DNA of 64,000 nucleotides from Frischella perrara (GTDB lineage Bacteria; Pseudomonadota; Gammaproteobacteria; Enterobacterales; Orbaceae): assembly GCF_000807275.1 (NCBI RefSeq), contig NZ_CP009056.1, positions 1,179,192-1,243,191 of the forward strand. The letters are read 5' to 3'. Shown in pieces: positions 57,320-64,000 of the stretch. The notes under the pieces were generated by a model. That model was not told where the DNA came from and made no database searches. It worked only from the letters and a program-made list of their open reading frames with translations. The translations under genes were made by a program, and so were the position numbers. Position 1 is the first letter of the stretch. Every line of letters starts with the position of its first letter.

Positions 57320-58155
57320 TGACCTATTTAGAATGGCTTAAACAGGCATCTTTATCTCTTAATGAAAGCGAAAGTCCGAAACGAGATGCAGAAATATTAT
57401 TAGGATTTGTTACAAATAAAACACGTACTTTTCTTATGGCATTTTGTGAGACGGAATTAACTCAACAAGAATTAGACTTACTTGATACCTATTTAAAGCG
57501 TCGGCAAGAAGGTGAGCCGATTGCTTATATTACCGGTATGAAGGAATTTTGGTCATTGAAATTTCAGGTTTCTCCATCGACCTTAATTCCAAGACCCGAT
57601 ACTGAGAAACTTGTTGAAATAGCATTAGAATATTTACCTAAAGTTCCTTGCGAGGTGCTAGATTTAGGTACGGGTACAGGTGCAATTACTATTGCGATGG
57701 CAACTGAACGACAAGATTGCCTTTTTACAGCAGTAGAAAAAAGTGAACAAGCCTTACACTTGGCACAGAATAATGCTAAACACAATGGGGTTAACAATGC
57801 CTATTTTTTACTGGGTAATTGGTATAAATCATTAAAAGGGCGTAAATTCTCAATGATTGTTAGTAATCCACCTTATATTGATGAAAACGATATTCACCTT
57901 TCTCAAGGAGACGTACGATTTGAGCCAAGAAGTGCTTTGGTTGCTGATGATCAGGGGCTAGCAGATATTAAACTAATTGTTGAGGGTGCAACGAAGCATC
58001 TTAACCAATATGGATGGTTATTAATAGAGCACGGTTGGCAGCAAGGAGAGGATGTAAGAACTATTTTTAAACAAAATAATTTTCAACTAGTTGAAACTCA
58101 TACCGATTATAGTGGTAATGATAGAGTGACGGTCGGTCGCTGGTTTAAACCATAA
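57319..58155 (+). CDS. prmC: Release-factor glutamine N5-methyltransferase
   Basis: 278 residues. SAM loop LDLGTGTGAITIAMA and the NPPY catalytic tetrad in MIVSNPPYIDENDI. Coupled to prfA, its substrate, by start-stop overlap. Confidence 0.96.
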   Translation: MTYLEWLKQASLSLNESESPKRDAEILLGFVTNKTRTFLMAFCETELTQQELDLLDTYLKRRQEGEPIAYITGMKEFWSLKFQVSPSTLIPRPDTEKLVEIALEYLPKVPCEVLDLGTGTGAITIAMATERQDCLFTAVEKSEQALHLAQNNAKHNGVNNAYFLLGNWYKSLKGRKFSMIVSNPPYIDENDIHLSQGDVRFEPRSALVADDQGLADIKLIVEGATKHLNQYGWLLIEHGWQQGEDVRTIFKQNNFQLVETHTDYSGNDRVTVGRWFKP

Positions 58156-58173
58156 AGTCGAACTAATATTTAG

Positions 58174-59037
<864 letters not shown>

Positions 59038-59065
59038 TCGTTTTATTGGGGATAAAAAACAATAA

Positions 59066-59089
59066 AAGCGGATATTAAGCTATCCGCTT
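59066..59089. terminator. Terminator between kdsA and rraB
   Basis: AAGCGGATA-TTAAGC-TATCCGCTT. The T-rich run follows on the minus strand (TTTTATTGTTTTTT), so it chiefly ends rraB and may also slow reading from kdsA. Confidence 0.8.
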
Positions 59090-59109
59090 ATTCATAAAAA
59101 AATGGTAAT

Positions 59110-59502
59110 TTAATGAAGTGTATTTTCAGCTTCAAAATCATCTTCTTCATCTTCACCATCTTCAAAATAGGTACCCCATCCATCATAATGGACATTAAAC
59201 TTATTTATTAACTCAATAAGTTGGGCTATTTGACTATTAATAAGATCCGCTTCAAGAGGAATTTCAGAAATAATATCACAACAGATAATAGGTTGATTAT
59301 TATCATCTTCCATTTCTTCTGGATCAGTCACTTCATAACCTAATTTAAATGCTTCAACCGCTACTTTTTCTAAACTGTCAAAGTCAGTTGAAGATATATG
59401 ATGCTCTATAAGATATAGCGCATCAGGATCACTGCCATCCTCTAGCAGTTCTTCAATGATAGAATCCGTTTCTTTTTGTGCTAATGCAATTTGAGTTTTC
59501 AT
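59110..59502 (-). CDS. rraB: Regulator of RNase E activity B
   Basis: 130 residues, acidic. RraB signature: [33 protein letters not shown], and [13 protein letters not shown]. Binds RNase E and limits its action. Confidence 0.92.
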   Translation of the reverse strand: MKTQIALAQKETDSIIEELLEDGSDPDALYLIEHHISSTDFDSLEKVAVEAFKLGYEVTDPEEMEDDNNQPIICCDIISEIPLEADLINSQIAQLIELINKFNVHYDGWGTYFEDGEDEEDDFEAENTLH

Positions 59503-59591
59503 AATATACCTATATAGGAATAAATAGTTGTGTGGTATATTACACGCTAATCATTTAAATACTAACATTTTTTATTTATAAAGTAGAATTA

Positions 59592-60452
59592 ATGACCATT
59601 ACTAACGCAAATCAGGCGTCTGTATATGATCTTCATAGCCATACTAAAGCCTCTGATGGTATTTTAACTCCTGCTCAAGTCGTTCAAAGAGCAGTAGATA
59701 ATCTTGTGGATGTGCTAGCAATTACAGATCACGATACAGTCAAAGGTTTAAACGAAGCTCATCAGTATATTCAAGATAAAAATTTATCAATACGATTAAT
59801 TAATGGAGTAGAAATTTCGACACTCTGGAAAAATACAGAAATTCATATTGTTGGTTTGAATATTGATATCGATGATTCACAATTAGATGTATTTTTACAT
59901 CACCAAGAACAATGTCGAATAGAGCGAGCTTTGCAAATTAGTCAGAAGCTTAAAAAAGTCGGGATTGAAAATGCTTATGAGAATGCTCGCAATTATGCAC
60001 AAGGCGATATTGTCTCAAGAGCACACTTTGCACGGTTTCTTGTTGATAATGGTTATGCTAAAGATATTAAGCGAGCATTTAAGAAATATTTAGGAAAGTC
60101 GGGCTATGCTTATGTAGCACCAAAATGGTCAACTATAGATGAGGCTATTAATATTATTCACCAAGCAAAAGGCCAAGCTGTGCTGGCTCATCCTTCTCGA
60201 TATGATTTTACAGCTACTAAAATGCAGACTCTGATTCACTATTTTAAAGAGCAGGGTGGTGATGCAATGGAAGTATCACAAAGTCGTCAAACGTTAGAAG
60301 CTCTGAAATTGTTAGCACATTTTGCTAATAAATTTGATCTTTTGGCTTCGCAAGGTTCTGATTTTCATGATCTAAATAATTACCTTGATTTAGGGAAAAC
60401 TCAACCTTTACCAACTAATGTAAAGCCTATATGGTATAATTGGTCAACTTAA
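59592..60452 (+). CDS. rnm: PHP-domain 5'-3' exoribonuclease RNase AM
   Basis: 286 residues. PHP metal ligands YDLHSHTKASDG, AITDHDTVKG, GVEISTLW and SDFH. In E. coli RNase AM (YciV/TrpH) matures 5' ends of rRNA and tRNA fragments. Leads directly to yciO, 19 bp later, as in enterobacteria. Confidence 0.93.
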   Translation: MTITNANQASVYDLHSHTKASDGILTPAQVVQRAVDNLVDVLAITDHDTVKGLNEAHQYIQDKNLSIRLINGVEISTLWKNTEIHIVGLNIDIDDSQLDVFLHHQEQCRIERALQISQKLKKVGIENAYENARNYAQGDIVSRAHFARFLVDNGYAKDIKRAFKKYLGKSGYAYVAPKWSTIDEAINIIHQAKGQAVLAHPSRYDFTATKMQTLIHYFKEQGGDAMEVSQSRQTLEALKLLAHFANKFDLLASQGSDFHDLNNYLDLGKTQPLPTNVKPIWYNWST

Positions 60453-60479
60453 AACCACTCTTAATATAAAGTGATAGCT

Positions 60480-61100
60480 ATGGCACAAATGTTTTATATT
60501 CATCCAGACAATCCACAGAAACGATTACTTGAACAAGTCGTTAATATACTAAACAATCAAGGTGTGATTGCCTTTCCCACTGATTCTGGTTATTCGCTAG
60601 GTTGCACCTTGGATAATAAATATGGTGTTGATCGAATTTGTAAAATAAGAGAATTAAATAAAAATCATAATTTCACTTTAATGTGTCGTGATTTATCAGA
60701 ATTATCATCCTATGCTTATGTAGATAATTCTAGATTTCGATTATTAAAAAATAATACACCCGGTCAGTATGTTTTTATTTTAGAAGCTAATAAAGAAGTT
60801 CCAAGACGTTTGATGAATGAAAAACGCAAAACAATTGGTTTGCGTATCCCGGATAACAAAATTGATCAGTCCCTATTAGCATTATTAACCAAGCCGTTAA
60901 TGACAACTAGTTTAATTTTGCCTAATGATGATTTTGCGCAGTCTGATCCGGAAGAAATTGATCAGGTTATTGGTCATCAAATTGATGCCATAATTCATGG
61001 TGGTTATTTGGGGCAACAACCTACCTCTATCATTGATTTAACCCACGATTATCCAGAGATTATTCGTAGAGGGAGTGGTGATGTAACGCCATTTATCTAA
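60480..61100 (+). CDS. yciO: YciO, YrdC/Sua5-family protein
   Basis: Start at ATG 60480 (MAQMFYIHPDNP), which matches the family start; a GTG three codons earlier is not needed. 206 residues. KxR/SxN-type pocket: FPTDSGYSLGC, NHNFTLMCRDLSEL, and RKTIGLRIPDN. Related to threonylcarbamoyl-AMP synthase TsaC, but its own role remains unsettled. Confidence 0.93.
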   Translation: MAQMFYIHPDNPQKRLLEQVVNILNNQGVIAFPTDSGYSLGCTLDNKYGVDRICKIRELNKNHNFTLMCRDLSELSSYAYVDNSRFRLLKNNTPGQYVFILEANKEVPRRLMNEKRKTIGLRIPDNKIDQSLLALLTKPLMTTSLILPNDDFAQSDPEEIDQVIGHQIDAIIHGGYLGQQPTSIIDLTHDYPEIIRRGSGDVTPFI

Positions 61101-61124
61101 AACAATAGTATAACGAGAAAAATA

Positions 61125-61820
61125 ATGAAAAAAGTGATGCTAAGTTTATTAATTATAGGTAGTTTATTGCTAATTTGTACAGTTATATTGCTTTTTAACC
61201 AACTTGCATTCATTAATAATTCATATCATGCTTCGGGTAATGTTATTAATTTTAGAATAAATTATAAAATGAATTCAAAAGGTGAAAAAATTCGTTTTTA
61301 TCACCCAATTGTTAAATATACAGATAAAAATGGTCATGCTGCTTATTTTTTATCTACTGAGGGAAGTATTAATCCTCAATATGAATTAGGTCAAGAGGTA
61401 GATGTACTATATACATCAAATCATGCGGAAATCAAAACCTTTCATGCTATATGGTTAGTTATTGTGCTTATGGCAATGCTAGGTATCGTACCGATAATCA
61501 TCGCACTGATTTATTTTGGATGTATCTATATAAAAAATAAACGAATAAATCGATTAATTCATAAAGGACGATGCCTTGAAACCATAATTCAATCAATTGA
61601 AGTAAAGATGTTTTTCAGGTTTAGATGGCTTTGTTCTTATGTTATCTATAGTGAGAATGCGGATAGCAATTACCCGGATATTAAACAAGTTTTCAAAAGC
61701 GGATCATTTTGGTTTAATCCAAAACCTTATATCAAAAACGAAACTATTTCTGTATATATTGATGAATCTAATCCTCGTCGATATTATATGGATACCAGAT
61801 TTATATCAGCAGTTAAATAA
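61125..61820 (+). CDS. DUF3592 membrane protein
   Basis: 231 residues. Two helices (LLIIGSLLLICTVILLF near 5-23, IWLVIVLMAMLGIVPIIIALIYF near 106-130) flank an extracytoplasmic DUF3592 domain with FYHPIVKYTDKNG and LGQEVDVLYTSN. A C-terminal cytoplasmic domain repeats this theme weakly. Function unknown. Sits between yciO and rluB, likely co-transcribed. Confidence 0.75.
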   Translation: MKKVMLSLLIIGSLLLICTVILLFNQLAFINNSYHASGNVINFRINYKMNSKGEKIRFYHPIVKYTDKNGHAAYFLSTEGSINPQYELGQEVDVLYTSNHAEIKTFHAIWLVIVLMAMLGIVPIIIALIYFGCIYIKNKRINRLIHKGRCLETIIQSIEVKMFFRFRWLCSYVIYSENADSNYPDIKQVFKSGSFWFNPKPYIKNETISVYIDESNPRRYYMDTRFISAVK

Positions 61821-61857
61821 CAAAATAGGATACCTGTGAAGGTAGCTAGAGGAGATT

Positions 61858-62700
61858 ATGAAAAGTATCAAAGATAATACTGAAAAGTTACAAAAAGTTT
61901 TAGCTAATTTAGGGCACGGCTCACGCCGAGAACTTGAAGCATTAATTCAAGAAGGTAAGGTGAGTGTTAATGGTCAATTAGCGAAACTTGGTGATAGAAT
62001 TGATGTGCAAACGCAACCTAAAATCCGAATTAATGGCCATTTGATCTCCACTAGACTAAAAGAACAAGATATCTGTAGAGTGCTATTATATTATAAACCA
62101 GAGGGCGAAATTTGTTCACGTAATGATCCACAAGGGCGTGCAACTGTTTTCTCTAATTTACCTAAATTAAAAAATGCTCGCTGGATTAATATTGGTCGTT
62201 TAGATATTAATACCTCCGGCTTATTGTTATTTACCACTGATGGTGAATTAGCTAATCGTTTAATGCATCCGCGTAATGAGATCGAACGCGAATATGCGGT
62301 TCGAATTTTTGGGCAAATCACTGATGAACAAATACGACAGCTTCAAAAAGGTGTACAACTAGAAGATGGTCCCGCATCTTTTAAATATATCCAAGCTCAA
62401 GGTGGGCAAAATGCTAACCAATGGTTTAATGTCGTTATAACCGAAGGTCGAAATAGGGAAGTCCGTCGCATGTGGGAAGCTGTAGGGGTTAAGGTTAGCC
62501 GCTTAATGCGTGTTCGATATGGGAATATCTATCTTCCTAAAGGTTTACCTCGTGGCGCTTATACTGAATTAAATATTAATGATGTAAATTACTTAAGAGA
62601 CTTAGTCGGTTTAAATAGTGAAGAAAAAAGTTTCTTAACGCCAGAACAGCGCAAAAACAAATACAAACGACTCCGAGCTAAACGCCCAAGTCAGCGATAG
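61858..62700 (+). CDS. rluB: 23S rRNA pseudouridine(2605) synthase
   Basis: 280 residues. N-terminal S4 domain (EKLQKVLANLGHGSRRELEAL), then the RluB/RsuA catalytic block GRLDINTSGLLLFTTDGELANRLMHP with the Asp, and EGRNREVRRMWEAVG. C-terminal tail is Lys/Arg-rich. Modifies 23S rRNA near the peptidyl transferase centre. Confidence 0.95.
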   Translation: MKSIKDNTEKLQKVLANLGHGSRRELEALIQEGKVSVNGQLAKLGDRIDVQTQPKIRINGHLISTRLKEQDICRVLLYYKPEGEICSRNDPQGRATVFSNLPKLKNARWINIGRLDINTSGLLLFTTDGELANRLMHPRNEIEREYAVRIFGQITDEQIRQLQKGVQLEDGPASFKYIQAQGGQNANQWFNVVITEGRNREVRRMWEAVGVKVSRLMRVRYGNIYLPKGLPRGAYTELNINDVNYLRDLVGLNSEEKSFLTPEQRKNKYKRLRAKRPSQR

Positions 62701-62714
62701 CACCAATTATTTTC

Positions 62715-62760
62715 AATCATTGGTTATGAGTCGATGACAAATAGCCAATGATTTTAATTA
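62715..62760 (+). terminator. Terminator after rluB
   Basis: AATCATTGGTTAT and ATAGCCAATGATT (62741-62753) pair with one G-U, followed by TTAATTATT. Confidence 0.7.
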
Positions 62761-62860
62761 TTGTCGATATTTTATATAAACAATCATAAAAATACTAAAA
62801 TTCATTGACTGATTAAAATTGCTGAATATAATACCTAACGCAACAACAAATCCTATCTAA

Positions 62861-62937
62861 GTCTCCTTAGCTCAGCTGGATAGAGCAACGGCCTTCTAAG
62901 CCGTAGGTCACAGGTTCGAATCCTGTAGGGGACGCCA
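62861..62937 (+). tRNA. tRNA-Arg (anticodon TCT)
   Basis: 77 bases with encoded CCA. Stems GTCTCCT/AGGGGAC, ACGGC/GCCGT around CTTCTAA, and T-loop TTCGAAT. It marks the border of an element: an integrase tail and T6SS/tail-like cargo follow its 3' end. Confidence 0.97.
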
Positions 62938-62980
62938 TGAAAAACCTTAGTAATCAATCATTTATGAACACCAAGCCTAA

Positions 62981-63173
62981 CTATTGATTATCCTTACTTT
63001 CATTTTGTGACCAAATTGTGACTGCATTTGAAAATTGGCTTAAGTGTCCCGCATTTAAATGAGCATATTTTTATACCTTTTCTAAAGTTTCCCAACCCCT
63101 AATTCTTTTAAGGTGAATAAAGGCGTTCCTCTTTGCACATGCCAACTCGTTCATGTGTGTCGCAAATCATGAA
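62981..63173 (-). pseudogene. Tyrosine-recombinase (phage integrase) C-terminal remnant
   Basis: Minus-strand frames read FHDLRHT, then a stop, then TSWHVQRGTPLFTLKELG, a frameshift, GWETLEKV, a stop, and KYAHLNAGHLSQF to the end with a TAG at 62981-62983. These are the conserved C-terminal blocks of P4-like tRNA integrases (R-H-T and the YAHL segment just before the usual C-terminus). At least two stops and one frameshift inactivate it. Its position just beyond the tRNA-Arg 3' end is the classic site of such an element. Confidence 0.82.
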
Positions 63174-63648
63174 ATACGGTAGATTTATAGGGATTGCTGA
63201 ATTTATTACTTCTGCGAATTCAACAATTGATAGTAATGGCTTTCTTAAAGCTGCTTCACCTATTTTTAGATTATTTGCTAGTGATGATGTTAATCCGGAT
63301 GAAGGTTTTATTAAATCCGGTTTTGCTCATGTAAATGATGAAGCTAAAAACGCGTATGCAAAGAAAATTGCTGTCGGTCATTATGAAATACACGGAAGCT
63401 TAGGATTTGCCAAAGATGGATGGTATATCACACTACCAGAAGACGCGAACGGTAATAAAAAATTCTTTGCTGACTATTCAGTTGATGAAAATAATATTAT
63501 TACTATTAAAACCTACACTAAAAAATTTGATACAGATCGCTGTGAAACTGTTGCAAATGATCCAATTGATATTACGAAAAGGCGTTGGATTGATGTGCGT
63601 CTACACATGATGATTAATGATCCACCTTATAAACAATCAGAAGAGTAA
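63169..63648 (+). CDS. Phage-tail-like protein of unknown function
   Basis: I start at ATG 63169 (MKYGRFIGIAEF). The longer frame would overlap the integrase scar. 159 residues. Content resembles small tail-fibre-associated proteins: STIDSNGFLKAASPIFRLF, ASDDVNPDEGFIK, HYEIHGSLGFAKDGWYITLP, EDANGNKKFFADYSV and the ending RRWIDVRLH. It precedes a PAAR gene by about 100 bp, so it may belong to the same secretion cargo module or to a former prophage. Confidence 0.6.
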   Translation: MKYGRFIGIAEFITSANSTIDSNGFLKAASPIFRLFASDDVNPDEGFIKSGFAHVNDEAKNAYAKKIAVGHYEIHGSLGFAKDGWYITLPEDANGNKKFFADYSVDENNIITIKTYTKKFDTDRCETVANDPIDITKRRWIDVRLHMMINDPPYKQSEE

Positions 63649-63751
63649 TAAAGATTATCTAAACAATATAAATAATAGATTTTTTATTATAAATATATAA
63701 ACTATATACCCATTCCTAACAAATATAATAATTATAAAGTGAGGTTCTGAA

Positions 63752-64000
63752 ATGGGTAAACTTGTCGCAGTGGTAGGCGATCGAACCACGAAAGGCGGAT
63801 ATATACTTACTGGGTCAGGTCCGGCTACTTGTGGTGGACGGAGTATCGCTTTAGTGGGTGATTTGGTCACTTGTCCAAAATGTGGAAGTAAAGGACAAAT
63901 TGTTGAGGGCACACCTAATCTTACATTTCATGGTAAACCGGCTGCTTATAATGGTTGCCATGTAGCTTGCAAATGTGCTCCTGTAGGAAGTAATCAAATT
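63752..64000 (+). CDS. PAAR-domain protein (start; runs past window end)
   Basis: 83 codons visible, still open at the window edge. ATG preceded by GAGG. The PAAR-like pattern is present: GKLVAVVGDRTTKGGYILTG, ATCGGRSIALVGDLVTCPKC, IVEGTPNLTFHGKPAAYNGC and HVACKCAPVGS, with cysteines and glycines that bind zinc at the T6SS spike tip. PAAR proteins sharpen the VgrG spike and often carry C-terminal toxins. Whether this one does lies outside the window. Confidence 0.85.
   Translation, partial: MGKLVAVVGDRTTKGGYILTGSGPATCGGRSIALVGDLVTCPKCGSKGQIVEGTPNLTFHGKPAAYNGCHVACKCAPVGSNQI

Overview
This is an AT-rich gammaproteobacterial chromosome segment. Conserved blocks match enterobacterial gene order and families (pgsA-uvrC beside tRNA genes, artPIQM, lolB-ispE divergent from hemA-prfA-prmC-kdsA, rnm-yciO-rluB). 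The very low GC together with type VI secretion (T6SS) effector cassettes suggests Orbaceae (a Gilliamella-like insect-gut symbiont). That family placement is inference from composition and gene content, not a computed phylogeny.

Layout. (1) 1-7.3 kb: the end of a vgrG, then a T6SS effector/immunity array. It has an intact PoNe-like nuclease plus PoNi immunity gene, a second effector lacking its normal N-terminus plus immunity gene, and a third cassette whose toxin is reduced to its two ends while its immunity gene is intact. Each immunity gene is followed by the same repeat with a structured terminator. (2) 7.4-9.7 kb: a LysR regulator divergent from a SnoaL-alpha/beta-hydrolase fusion. (3) 10-14.1 kb: an ArsR-like regulator divergent from a ThiF/MccB-like adenylating enzyme, a formyltransferase and an MFS exporter, a candidate small-molecule or modified-peptide locus. 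(4) 14.5-19.8 kb: a rhodanese, and a very large PD-(D/E)xK-STAND ATPase resembling Avs-type antiphage proteins, apparently split by a frameshift. (5) 19.8-21.1 kb: decayed DNA with a tRNA-Gly-like 3' scar. (6) 21.1-27.8 kb: a TetR-controlled, tightly coupled seven-gene operon (HPP membrane protein, tautomerase, cupin, CoA-transferase, FAD oxidoreductase, GST, 2-hydroxyacid dehydrogenase), probably acquired at the neighbouring tRNA-Gly. (7) 28.2-44.4 kb: mostly core genes, namely tRNA-Gly/Leu, pgsA, uvrC, the arginine ABC transporter, sanA, the lrgAB pair, the pab folate genes, perM, bcp, hemL and erpA. (8) 44.5-50.4 kb: looser accessory DNA with small zinc-ribbon and membrane proteins, endonuclease I, a LexA-boxed orphan UmuD'-like protein, an acyltransferase and a decayed copy of the hcp start. 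(9) 50.6-62.7 kb: hcp-nsrR with an NsrR operator, then lolB/ispE, hemA-prfA-prmC-kdsA, rraB, rnm, yciO and rluB. (10) 62.86 kb to the end: tRNA-Arg(UCU), an integrase remnant, a tail-like protein and the start of a PAAR protein.

The window therefore begins and ends in T6SS cargo. Its most unusual parts are the decaying effector/immunity array, the ThiF-formyltransferase-MFS cluster, the STAND nuclease, the foreign seven-gene operon, and the UmuD'-like gene whose LexA box covers its own start codon.
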